Shown one piece after another: positions 1 through 9,051 of a DNA stretch of 50,753 nucleotides. The stretch is from assembly GCA_947502265.1 (NCBI GenBank), contig CANMZB010000026.1, positions 1 to 50,753 of the forward strand, written 5' to 3'. The notes beneath the pieces are model-generated. The model saw only the letters and a program-made list of their open reading frames with translations. It was not told where the DNA came from and searched no databases. The position numbers and the translations under genes are program-made. Origin of the DNA: an uncultured Sulfitobacter sp. Lineage in GTDB: Bacteria; Pseudomonadota; Alphaproteobacteria; Rhodobacterales; Rhodobacteraceae. The first letter of the stretch is position 1, and every line of letters begins with the position of its first letter.

Positions 1-74
1 TGTGCTCGATATTATGAAGCGGCGGCGACAGAAATCCTTGTGATACGATCCTGCCCCCTACCGGAATCTACCCC
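1..74. mobile_element. Left end of a Tn3-family transposon (partial)
   Basis: Positions 74 down to 37 (minus strand) form a 38-bp terminal repeat that starts GGGG and ends at the TAAG/CAAG position. The Tn3 family is known for 38-bp repeats of this form and for 5-bp target duplications. The repeat matches the one at 50678-50715 in inverted orientation, with only two differences (A/G at the sixth base and C/T near the inner end). The adjacent 5 bases (75-79, GGAAA on the minus strand) recur beside the other end. Bases 1-36 belong to the transposon interior; no gene can be identified in so short a piece. The element interrupts the VOC gene. Confidence 0.85.
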
Positions 75-205
75 TTTCCCGTGCCGATAAACGCGATGCG
101 CCCCGCGTCGATCACCACTTTGGCGTTCTGCTTCTCGAACAGGTCGCAATAGAATTTTTTCGAGCGTTCCATGTCTGTTACGCCGATGGTTGTGTAGCCG
201 ATCAT
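68..205 (-). pseudogene. VOC/glyoxalase-like protein, 5' half, disrupted by transposon
   Basis: From an ATG at 205, preceded by AAGGA, the minus strand encodes MIGYTTIGVTDMERSKKFYC and continues to ...AFIGTGK. This is the first beta-alpha-beta-beta module of a vicinal-oxygen-chelate (glyoxalase/bleomycin-resistance fold) protein. After codon 44 the frame enters the transposon repeat and stops at TAG (68-70). The missing half lies at 50432-50677, and joining the two across GGAAA restores one reading frame (...GTGKGKPMLAVCEP...). The gene would be last in the leftward operon headed by the acyl-CoA ligase, 67 bp after the SDR. Its original substrate is unknown. The present product is probably non-functional. 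Confidence 0.85.
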
Positions 206-272
206 CGTATCGTCCTTTTTGATACAAAGGCGCCGGTGAAAACCACCGGCGCCTAAAGCTTAAACTCAAACG

Positions 273-1049
273 TTATGCGTCGTCAAAAGTGCCAAAACGA
301 CGGTTCAGCTTGCGCATTCCGCCGATCCAACGGTCGTAGTTGTCGGTTTTATTGCGCATGTACTGGACAACTTCTGGATGCGGCAGCACCAGAAACGTTT
401 CGTCACGGATCGTCTGCACACAGGCGTCGGCCACGGGGCCCGGTTCCATCATGCCGTTAATCGCGGCCACGTGATCTTCGTGCCCGCGCGTCATTTCGGT
501 ACGCACCGCTTGCGGGCAGAGAACCGAAACCTTGATCCCTTGATCGCCATAAGTCAGCGCCATCCATTCCGCGAGACCAACAGCGGCGTGTTTCGTCACC
601 CCGTAAGGCGCCGAGCCGATCTGGTTGAGAAGCCCCGCAGCAGAGGAGGTATTCAACAAATAGCCGCCCCCGCGTTGCGACATCAGCGGCACCAAATGGC
701 GCGCCGCCCAGACATGGGACATCACGTTGATCTCCCAAATCCGCTGCCATGCGTCATCCTCGACTTCGACACCGCCCGGCACGGAAATACCCGCATTGGA
801 GCAAAACAGGTCAATCGGCCCTGCATCCGCTTCAACAGCGTCGATCATGCCGGTGATCTGCTCTTTTACCGACACATCCACGCGGTAGGCTTTGCCGCCC
901 ACCATTTTCGCCGTTTCTTCCGCGCCCGCCAAATCGCGATCCACACAAGCGATGTGGTTCGCGCCCTCTTCGGCAAAGCGTACGCACATGGCGCGCCCGA
1001 TGCCGGAGGCGGCACCGGTAACCACGATTATTTTGTCTTTCAACTCCAT
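273..1049 (-). CDS. SDR family NAD(P)-dependent oxidoreductase
   Basis: A classical short-chain dehydrogenase/reductase of 258 aa. The Rossmann motif TGAASGIG is at residues 11-18, NAG at 85-87, and the catalytic Ser near 135 is followed by Y149 and K153 in YGVTK. Substrate specificity cannot be read from the sequence; in this operon it most likely acts on a hydroxyacyl/ketoacyl-CoA or a related alcohol. The ATG at 1049 was chosen because it begins MELKDKIIVVTG and lies 4 bp after the preceding SDR stop. A GTG start at 1079 would overlap that gene by 26 bp. It is the sixth gene of the leftward operon. Confidence 0.9.
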   Translation of the reverse strand: MELKDKIIVVTGAASGIGRAMCVRFAEEGANHIACVDRDLAGAEETAKMVGGKAYRVDVSVKEQITGMIDAVEADAGPIDLFCSNAGISVPGGVEVEDDAWQRIWEINVMSHVWAARHLVPLMSQRGGGYLLNTSSAAGLLNQIGSAPYGVTKHAAVGLAEWMALTYGDQGIKVSVLCPQAVRTEMTRGHEDHVAAINGMMEPGPVADACVQTIRDETFLVLPHPEVVQYMRNKTDNYDRWIGGMRKLNRRFGTFDDA

Positions 1050-1053
1050 AGCA

Positions 1054-1821
1054 TCATGTCCACATGTTCGAGCCGCCACAGACGGTAAGCGCCTGTCCGG
1101 TCATGTATTTACTGGCATCCGACGCAAGGAAAACCGCGAGGCCTGCGAAATCATCCGGCTCGCCGAGACGACGCAGGGGGATTTCCTCTTCGATACGTTT
1201 GGCGACTTCCGGATTGTCCCACAATTCGCGGGCAAATTCGGTTTTCACCAGACCGGGGCAAATTGCGTTAAACCGCAACCCGTCAGGCCCAAATTCCGCC
1301 GCAAGATTGCGCACAAGGCCAATCAGCGCCAGTTTGGACATACCATAGGTGCCCAGCATGACCGATGGCTTGAACGCCCCGATAGAAGAGGTAAACGCCA
1401 TCGAGCCAGCGCCTTTTTCCACCATATCGGGCGCCACCATCTTTGCCAGCCACAGGTTGGACAGCACGTTGGCGTCCATGGTTTTCCGGTAGGCGTCGTC
1501 GGGGATGTCGGAGGTTTTACCATAGTAGGGGTTAACGCCCGCGTTGCCGATCACGACGTCGATCTTGCCCGCCTTTTCGTGGGTTTGGTCCACCAGCGCC
1601 TGCAACTGGTCTTTATGACCGACGTTGCAGCTGATGCCGATGGCCTTGCCCTTGCCGAGGGCATTAATGCCCTCGGCCGCTTTATCGAGCTGGTCCTGCT
1701 TGCGCGCAGAGATGACGACCGTCGCGCCATGCTCTGCCAACGCTGTCGCCATGGCCAGCCCCATGCCTTTGGAGGCGCCGGTTAACAGCGCCACCTTGCC
1801 AGTAAGGTCGAACAGGCTCAT
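1054..1821 (-). CDS. SDR family oxidoreductase (3-oxoacyl reductase-like)
   Basis: A short-chain dehydrogenase of 255 aa. TGASKGMG is at residues 14-21, NAG at 93-95 and the YxxxK pair is Y159/K163 (YGMSK). The C-terminus has the TGQALTVCGG pattern typical of FabG-like SDRs. It probably interconverts a hydroxyl and a keto group on an acyl-CoA intermediate. The start overlaps the acyl-CoA dehydrogenase stop by 4 bp (ATGA), so the two are probably translationally coupled. Two adjacent SDRs suggest two redox steps or two stereoisomers in the pathway. Confidence 0.92.
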   Translation of the reverse strand: MSLFDLTGKVALLTGASKGMGLAMATALAEHGATVVISARKQDQLDKAAEGINALGKGKAIGISCNVGHKDQLQALVDQTHEKAGKIDVVIGNAGVNPYYGKTSDIPDDAYRKTMDANVLSNLWLAKMVAPDMVEKGAGSMAFTSSIGAFKPSVMLGTYGMSKLALIGLVRNLAAEFGPDGLRFNAICPGLVKTEFARELWDNPEVAKRIEEEIPLRRLGEPDDFAGLAVFLASDASKYMTGQALTVCGGSNMWT

Positions 1822-3125
1822 ACGCCGCCTCGCGTGCGACCGGTGGCGATTTCACTACGGGCGCGATCGGTGCGGGCGTTCGAGCTTTGGTAATCCTTCA
1901 CCTCGGCGCGCGCGATCACGTGGTGGTGCACTTCATCAGGACCATCCGCATAGCGCAGCGTGCGCTGTGACGTGTACATGCCCGACAACGGCGACCACTG
2001 GGAAATACCTGTGGCACCATGTACTTGCATCGCTTCGTCGATGATGTTGCAGACTTTTTCCGGCACCATCGCCTTGATCATGGACACCCAGATGCGGGCC
2101 TCTTTGTTGCCCAGCGTATCCATTGCCTTAGCCGCTTTCAGGACCATCAGACGCATTGCCTCGATCTCGATCTTCGCGCGCGAAATGGTTTCCATATTCT
2201 TGCCAAGGTCGATGATCTTCTTGCCGAATGCTTCACGGCTCAAGCCACGTTCGATCATCAGATCAAGCGCCTTTTCAGCCGCGCCGATGGAACGCATGCA
2301 GTGGTGAATACGGCCAGGCCCCAAGCGAACTTGGGAAATCTCGAAACCGCGGCCTTCGCCCCACAGAATGTTTTCTTCCGGCACGCGGACGTTGGTGAAC
2401 TTGATGTGCATGTGACCGTGCGGCGCATCATCATGGCCGAAGACATGCATCGGGCCGATGATCTCGACACCGGGAGTGTCGATTGGCACAAGGATCTGCG
2501 ACTGCTGGCGGAAAGGCTCCGCATCGGGCGAGGTTTTGACCATTGTGATCATGATCTTGCAGCGTGGATCGCCCGCGCCGGAAATGTAGTATTTCTCGCC
2601 GTTGATCACCCATTCGCCATTTTCAAGCACCGCAGAGGTCGAGATATTTTTTGCATCCGAGGATGCCATATCCGGCTCTGTCATCGCGAAAGCAGAGCGG
2701 ATTTCACCGCGCAGCAGGGGCTTGAGCCATGTGTCTTTCTGCTCTTGCGTACCGATCCGCTCCAGTACTTCCATGTTGCCGGTGTCGGGCGCGGAACAGT
2801 TCAGCGTCTCGGCAGCAAGGGGGTTTTTGCCCAGCTCTGCGGCAATATAGGCGTAATCGAGGTTCGACAGACCTTCGCCGGTTTCGGCGTTGGGCAAAAA
2901 GAAGTTCCACAAGCCGTTGTCGCGTGCTTTCTGCTTGGCTGTTTCCAGCAGCTCAAGCTGGCCCTCGCCATAGGACCACCGGTCCGCGCGGCCTTCGCCC
3001 AACCGGAAGTATTCTTCGGTGATCGGTTCGACGTTTTCGCGGATATGCTTGATCACGGCGGCCAGCAACGGCTTGGCCTTCTCGGACATACCCAGATTAT
3101 TCATTTCCATTGGTGTCTCGGACAT
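1818..3125 (-). CDS. Acyl-CoA dehydrogenase, ACAD10/11-like
   Basis: A FAD-dependent acyl-CoA dehydrogenase homologue of 435 aa with the usual N-terminal, middle (FAMTEPDMASSDAKN) and C-terminal domains. The C-terminal signature YADGPDEVHHHVIA (392-405) resembles human ACAD10/11 and related bacterial proteins rather than the EGT motif of medium-chain enzymes. In the known 4-hydroxy-acid route, ACAD11-type domains act on 4-phosphoacyl-CoA. An APH-type kinase of the matching kind lies at 39007-40038 on the same plasmid. The start has a strong AAGGAGA site. The N-terminus runs about 25 aa ahead of typical family members, with several Met residues (M1, M6, M13). An ordinary long-chain or branched acyl-CoA substrate remains possible. 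Confidence 0.92.
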   Translation of the reverse strand: MSETPMEMNNLGMSEKAKPLLAAVIKHIRENVEPITEEYFRLGEGRADRWSYGEGQLELLETAKQKARDNGLWNFFLPNAETGEGLSNLDYAYIAAELGKNPLAAETLNCSAPDTGNMEVLERIGTQEQKDTWLKPLLRGEIRSAFAMTEPDMASSDAKNISTSAVLENGEWVINGEKYYISGAGDPRCKIMITMVKTSPDAEPFRQQSQILVPIDTPGVEIIGPMHVFGHDDAPHGHMHIKFTNVRVPEENILWGEGRGFEISQVRLGPGRIHHCMRSIGAAEKALDLMIERGLSREAFGKKIIDLGKNMETISRAKIEIEAMRLMVLKAAKAMDTLGNKEARIWVSMIKAMVPEKVCNIIDEAMQVHGATGISQWSPLSGMYTSQRTLRYADGPDEVHHHVIARAEVKDYQSSNARTDRARSEIATGRTRGGV

Positions 3126-3142
3126 ACAATTGTCTCCTTGGT

Positions 3143-3918
3143 TTATTTATTGACCCACTCGGGTTTGCGTTTTTCGACGAAGGCGCTGACGCCTTCCTTG
3201 AAATCTTCTGTTTTGCTCAGATCCGCGATCACTTCGCGGGAGTATTCAATACTCGCAGCCATACCGTCGGCCTTGGCCATCTCGTTAAGCACGCGTTTCG
3301 TCGCCTTCACAGCAGACGGCGAAACGGTGCAAAGCTCTTCGGCCTTGGCCATCGCGCGCTCCATCAGCTGGTCATGCGCGACCACCTCGTTCACGCAGCC
3401 CATTTTCAACGCTTCATCGGCCATGATGGTGCGACCGGTGAACATCATCTCCTGTGCGGCCAACCGTCCGATATAGCGCGACAAACGCTGCACACCGGAT
3501 GCGGCGGCGAAAAAGCCGACCTTTACTTCGGGCAACGCGAATTTTGCATTTTCCGAAGCGATCAGGATGTCACAGCTCAACGCTGTCTCGAACCCGCCGC
3601 CCATGGCAAATCCGTTCACCGCAGCAATCAGCGGCTTTTCCAGATCAAAGCGCGAGGACAGACCGGCAAAACCGCTGTCGGGCATCCCTTTGGAGCTGCC
3701 GCCCGACGCTGTTGCCTTCAGGTCATTGCCCGCAGAAAACGCCTTGTCGCCCGCACCGGTCAACACCGCGACCCACAAGTCCTGATCGGCGGCGAAATCA
3801 TCCCAACACGCGGCCATCTCATGGTGCATGTCGGCGTGAACCGCGTTGTAAACATCGGGGCGGTTCATTGTCACAACCAGAACATGCCCCTTCTTCTCGG
3901 TTTTGATGAACTCGTAGC

Positions 3919-3922
<4 letters not shown>
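3143..3922 (-). CDS. Enoyl-CoA hydratase/isomerase (crotonase family)
   Basis: A 259-aa crotonase-fold protein. The oxyanion-hole region is FSAGNDLKA (62-70) and the NGFAMGGGFETALSCD segment. Both catalytic glutamates of true hydratases are present: E112, and E132 in LPEVKVGFF. It should hydrate a trans-2-enoyl-CoA to the 3-hydroxyacyl-CoA used by the dehydrogenase encoded just upstream. Its start overlaps the dehydrogenase stop by 4 bp (ATGA), and it is 17 bp from the acyl-CoA dehydrogenase downstream. FadB fusions carry hydratase and dehydrogenase on one chain; here they are separate. Confidence 0.93.
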
Positions 3923-5208
<1,286 letters not shown>

Positions 5209-5210
5209 GT

Positions 5211-6920
5211 TTATGCCTCTTCTTTATCCAGGTTATCCAGACAGACCGCGCGCAAACTGCGCCGGTCGATTTTGTCGGTGGTTCCGCGCGGCAAGGGATC
5301 ATGCTGAGTCATGAAGTGCTGCGGGATTTTGTATTTGGCAAGATGCCCGTCCAACGCTGCTGCCATCTCGGCTTGCGTCATGGTGGCCCCTTCGACAAGC
5401 TGTACAGTTGCGCCGACTGTTTCACCCAGACGCTCGTCAGGGACTGAGAAAGCACAAGCCTCGATCACCTCTGGCAAGCGGTGCAGCGCCCCTTCGACAT
5501 CAAGGCAGGCGATGTTTTCGCCGCCCCGGATGATGATGTTTTTCTTGCGGTCAAGGATGGTAACGTAGCCGTCGGCATCAATCACCGCCAGATCGCCGGT
5601 TTTAAGCCAGCCGTCCTGCAAGGTTTCTGCCGTCGCCTCGGGCTGGTTGAGATAACAGCGCATGTTCGCGGGGCTTTTGACCGTGATTTCGCCCAATTCG
5701 CCCAACGCCACTTCGTTCCCCGCATCGTCCAGCAGCTTGAGCTCCTGAACCGGCGGGTGCAGCTTGCCCGCGCTTTCGGGACGGGCTAGGTAGTCGTCAC
5801 CGATCATCCCGATGCCAAGCGCGTTCGTTTCGGTCATCCCCCAACCCGTGGCAATGCCCGCATTAGGGAAGGTTTCGGCCAACTGCGCCACCTGCGCACC
5901 CGGACGTTTTGCGCCACCGGCACCGACATAATCCATTGTCTCCAGCTTTTCGCCCATCTTGCGAGCGGCCAGCATCAAGTCGGCCGATTGCGTCGGCACG
6001 CCAAGGAAACGGGTGATTTTCTCTGTACGAATCAGGCGCACAGCTTCCTCTGCATCCCATTTACGCATCAAAGTAACATGCGAACCCGCAACAAGGCTTA
6101 GCAGGAAAAGGGGGTGGGTCGCCGTGACGTGAAACAGCGGCGTGACCACCAGCGCCGAGGGGCGCACCGGCTCCGGCGCCCCCTCTTCGGGCGGGGTAAC
6201 AAGCTGCCCGACAACCGATTGCATCAACCAGGTGAACACCGCATTAACCGAGCTTCTATGCGTTTGCACAACGCCTTTGGGATGCCCTGTGGTGCCTGAT
6301 GAATAGATCACCGAGAAATCATCATCTGTGTCAATGGCAGTATCAAGCGGTGCCGCGCTTGACGCGCCATCACGCAGGGCACCGTAGCGATGCTCCGACA
6401 TTTCCTCGCCGTCCCGCACGCCGATCACGGTCAGGCCCAATTCGGATTTCAGCGACTCAAGCCGCTCCGCGCGCGGTCCGTCGGCAAAGACCAGCTTTGC
6501 GTCGCTGTCGCGCAGCGCATACTCAAGCTCTTCAGCCGTCCACCACGCATTGAGAAAAACAACAGTGGCACCGGTCGCAGCGATGGCAAGGACACAGGTC
6601 AGCAATTCGGGATAGTTGCGCATGGCAATGGCCACGCGGTCCTGTTTTCCGATGCCAAACGTCTCTTTCAGTGCATGCGACAGGCGATGCACTTCCTCGG
6701 CGAATGCGCCATATGTCCAGCGCTCCCCCTCGTACAACAGATAATTGGCAGCCCCGTCATCATGGCGCGCCATACCCGCCGCCAAAAGCGCAGGCACGGT
6801 GGGCGGGATGTTCTTAAACGCCTTGAAGGTCACTCCACGGATTTCGGCGGGACCGACAGCAAAGGTCGGATTTGTGCTTAGCACATGCGCAACGGCCTCT
6901 TCAGGAGTCATGGCTGCCAT
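5211..6920 (-). CDS. AMP-dependent acyl-CoA synthetase/ligase
   Basis: An ANL-superfamily ligase of 569 aa that activates a carboxylic acid to its CoA thioester through an acyl-AMP. Motifs in order: the P-loop-like SVIYSSGTTGHPKGVV, GWGMTETNALG, the TGD motif in GWLKTGDLAVID, the hinge DRKKNIIIRGGENI, and the catalytic-lysine segment PRGTTDKIDRR near the C-terminus. The ATG at 6920 was chosen because GGAAGG lies 8 bp upstream; a TTG at 6944 is also in frame. It is the first gene of the leftward operon and so probably activates the substrate that the downstream oxidation enzymes process. The chain length of the acid cannot be inferred. Confidence 0.92.
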   Translation of the reverse strand: MAAMTPEEAVAHVLSTNPTFAVGPAEIRGVTFKAFKNIPPTVPALLAAGMARHDDGAANYLLYEGERWTYGAFAEEVHRLSHALKETFGIGKQDRVAIAMRNYPELLTCVLAIAATGATVVFLNAWWTAEELEYALRDSDAKLVFADGPRAERLESLKSELGLTVIGVRDGEEMSEHRYGALRDGASSAAPLDTAIDTDDDFSVIYSSGTTGHPKGVVQTHRSSVNAVFTWLMQSVVGQLVTPPEEGAPEPVRPSALVVTPLFHVTATHPLFLLSLVAGSHVTLMRKWDAEEAVRLIRTEKITRFLGVPTQSADLMLAARKMGEKLETMDYVGAGGAKRPGAQVAQLAETFPNAGIATGWGMTETNALGIGMIGDDYLARPESAGKLHPPVQELKLLDDAGNEVALGELGEITVKSPANMRCYLNQPEATAETLQDGWLKTGDLAVIDADGYVTILDRKKNIIIRGGENIACLDVEGALHRLPEVIEACAFSVPDERLGETVGATVQLVEGATMTQAEMAAALDGHLAKYKIPQHFMTQHDPLPRGTTDKIDRRSLRAVCLDNLDKEEA

Positions 6921-7468
6921 GTGCGAGCCTTCCAGTGCGTGCAAAATTTATTCATTGTAACCCTCCCAGATTCAAGTGTCTTGCAGCTTCCTTCCCGAAG
7001 ATGCCCGACTCTACCTCCGGCACAGACTAGGGGTAAAATTCGCCGCTGCCAATACCGCAGGTCGGAACTTCGTTTCGCAAATGACGGATTCATCCGAACC
7101 CGAGCAATCAAGCAAGCGTTCGCAGAGAAGCCCTGCTTCGAAATAGCGCATGTTCAGAGGAGCCTAAAAGCCCGGACAGATGGCGGAATCGCGCTCAAAG
7201 ATGACCGCAGGCGCTGTAATGTTCGTCCCGGTCGCGCCATAATTTTACATAATCTTGATTATACTCAGGATCGCCATGAGGTACCCAACTGTCGCCACAC
7301 GTAAGTAATGAAACCCGGATGCGTCCTTGGGCAGACGTCGCAACTTTTGCCGGCTTCATCCACCCCTCGCGCGGGCGCTTTGAAACAAAATACCGCCCCG
7401 CAGGCATGACGCAAGGAGAATGGGATTACCCCATTCTCCTTTTTCATTTTTGCACTAAGCTGGAAGTG
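6921..7468. other. Intergenic region upstream of the ligase operon
   Basis: About 550 bp without a recognised gene. It should contain the promoter of the leftward ligase operon, but I could not fix a convincing -35/-10 pair. It contains a plus-strand hairpin followed by T residues (7413-7450). An unrecognised minus-strand reading frame of 70 codons (7195-7407) has no database-like features and no GC-rich third positions. TTCGAAAT occurs at 7137-7144 and again in the promoter region at 31941-31948; two copies of an 8-mer in 50 kb can be chance. Confidence 0.6.
7413..7450 (+). terminator. Rho-independent terminator-like hairpin
   Basis: A perfect 12-bp stem (AAGGAGAATGGG at 7413-7424 pairs with 7430-7441) with a 5-nt loop is followed on the plus strand by TTTTTCATTTTT. 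The minus strand has no T run after the stem, so it does not fit as the nitroreductase terminator. No plus-strand protein gene lies upstream, which raises the possibility of a small RNA ending here. Confidence 0.65.
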
Positions 7469-8146
7469 TCAGTCGTCAAAGCCGACAAAGCTGGCGACCT
7501 CGTTCACCTCACGGCGCGTAGACACCACCGCATTGGCCGAGAATTCCTCGTCCGGCCAGCCGAGTGCAACACAGGTCATGATAACCTCGTTCTCGGGGAT
7601 CTGCGCGTGTTCACGCACCACGGGTGATTGCATGATGCCCTGCCCGTTGATCACCGCGCCAAGGCCTCGCGACCACGCCGCAAGGACCAAGCCATAGGTC
7701 ACCGCCCCCAGATCGAAATGGGCGATGGTGCCTCCATCAAGCGATTTGTCAAAGGTCACAACGATCGACACGGGCGCGTCGAACTGGCGAAAACCGCGCA
7801 TCACCCAATCCTGCCGCATCTCCTTGTCCTCGCGGGCGATGCCCATGGCGGCAAAAAGCTGCTTTGCAATCTCGACCTGCCGGTCGCGGTGTGGCCCCTC
7901 ATAGGCGCCATGATCGACAATTTCGCGCACCGGAGGCACGCCACCCAACATGCGCGAAGAATTCCCCTCGCGCACCATCTCCAGCGGCTTGCCCGTCAGC
8001 ACATGCAAATGCCACGGCTGCGTGTTCATCGACGAAGGCGCACGATTGGCAAGTGCAATCACATCTTCGATCAGTTCCCGTGGGACCGGTTTATCTTGAA
8101 ATCCGCGAATGCTGCGGCGGGTTTTCATTGCCTCGTCCAGTTTCAT
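7469..8146 (-). CDS. Nitroreductase family protein
   Basis: A flavin-dependent nitroreductase-fold protein of 225 aa. It begins MKLDEAMKTRRSIRGFQ, with the TRRSIR FMN-phosphate-binding motif, followed by APSSMNTQPWH (residues 36-46), another FMN contact. The C-terminal segment VALGWPDEEFSANA is typical of the family. Such enzymes use NAD(P)H to reduce nitro groups, quinones or enones; the substrate is unknown. It is a cytosolic dimer in known relatives. A GGAG site precedes the ATG. It lies on the same strand as the MipA gene, 21 bp after it, and could be co-transcribed. Confidence 0.9.
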   Translation of the reverse strand: MKLDEAMKTRRSIRGFQDKPVPRELIEDVIALANRAPSSMNTQPWHLHVLTGKPLEMVREGNSSRMLGGVPPVREIVDHGAYEGPHRDRQVEIAKQLFAAMGIAREDKEMRQDWVMRGFRQFDAPVSIVVTFDKSLDGGTIAHFDLGAVTYGLVLAAWSRGLGAVINGQGIMQSPVVREHAQIPENEVIMTCVALGWPDEEFSANAVVSTRREVNEVASFVGFDD

Positions 8147-8167
8147 AAGGTCGCTCCGTCAGTTAAT

Positions 8168-8935
8168 TCAGAAATTCAATGTAAAGACTCGGCTCACACC
8201 CAGACGCACACGCCACTGGTCGTCGGAGCCTATGGCGGTGATCGGGCTGTCGCCAGCATCGTTCAGCAATTTTTCATAGCTGACCGCGCCCTCGATCGCC
8301 CATTTGTCGTCAAGAAAATAGGTGCCTTGCAGCTCGATTCCCGCGCCCAATGCGCCACCACTGGCGTCATATGCAGCAAAGGAGGATGTCACGGATTCGG
8401 CGGTGGAAACCCCGAAATAGGTGTTCGCATAGTCGCTGTCACCAAAGTTTACGCGCGGACCCGCAGTAAAAAGCCAGCGGTCGCTGGGGCGATAAATCAG
8501 ATCGGCCCCCAAAGTACCTGTCACGCCACTATGCCCGCCAACCCCTTTGCGCACTTCGCCAAAGGCTTTCCAGTAGGTCTGCTGATAGCCGATGCCAAAG
8601 CCAAGTTCGACCGCATCATCAATGTCGTCAAGACCGGCGAGTTCGGCATAATCATCCGCATCCCGCGCCCCGATGAATTTGAACGTCCCGCCATAGACAA
8701 ACCCGTTTGCAGGTATGTTGCGCACGCCATTGCCCGCATTCAAGGCCCCCCACTTCAACGCGCCAAACCTGAACCCCAGATCAGGCGCCGCCTTATAGTT
8801 GTCAGACCCCGGATAATCCGGCACCGCCGCCGCACCCGCGCGTAGCGAGAAATTGAAAGACCGCTCCTGCGCGGCGGCTGGCAACGCCAGCGTGATCGCA
8901 AGTACACTGGCAGACAAAAGTGAGACGGAACGCAT
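8168..8935 (-). CDS. MipA/OmpV family outer-membrane protein
   Basis: A 255-aa protein that begins MRSVSLLSASVLAITLALPA and has a cleavable signal peptide ending near AAAQE. The rest alternates short amphipathic strands and turns (for example VRLGVSRVFTLNF at the end, with a C-terminal Phe), as in outer-membrane beta-barrels of the MipA/OmpV family. The ATG at 8935 was preferred because it opens directly on the signal peptide and follows GGAG; the frame extends 19 codons further. The role is unclear. Relatives are linked to envelope maintenance or uptake of small molecules, so it might be the outer-membrane route for a compound degraded by the neighbouring genes. Confidence 0.85.
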   Translation of the reverse strand: MRSVSLLSASVLAITLALPAAAQERSFNFSLRAGAAAVPDYPGSDNYKAAPDLGFRFGALKWGALNAGNGVRNIPANGFVYGGTFKFIGARDADDYAELAGLDDIDDAVELGFGIGYQQTYWKAFGEVRKGVGGHSGVTGTLGADLIYRPSDRWLFTAGPRVNFGDSDYANTYFGVSTAESVTSSFAAYDASGGALGAGIELQGTYFLDDKWAIEGAVSYEKLLNDAGDSPITAIGSDDQWRVRLGVSRVFTLNF

Positions 8936-9051
8936 AAAAACAAACTCCACAACAGGTTGGAATACGGCAACCGCACCCCCCGATTGCGGCAATTATAAAT
9001 CACGCCTGACGTCAAGTATATCGCGAAATAATTTTTCCAACCGCCGTACCA

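Noticed and set aside
12..269. An 85-codon minus-strand frame at the left edge
   Set aside because: It is out of frame with the VOC fragment, which has a ribosome site, family motifs and a matching 3' half; the frame also crosses the transposon end.
378..1088. A long plus-strand open frame opposite the first SDR
   Set aside because: It mirrors the SDR gene, which has all catalytic motifs. Long antisense frames are common in GC-rich genes, and many similar ones throughout the window were dropped for the same reason.
7137..7144. TTCGAAAT shared by two promoter regions (also 31941-31948) as a regulon motif
   Set aside because: An 8-base match occurring twice in 50 kb is expected by chance.
7195..7407. 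A 70-codon minus-strand frame in the intergenic region
   Set aside because: No recognisable family, no GC-rich third positions, and its start lies beside a hairpin. It is kept only as a remark in the intergenic entry.
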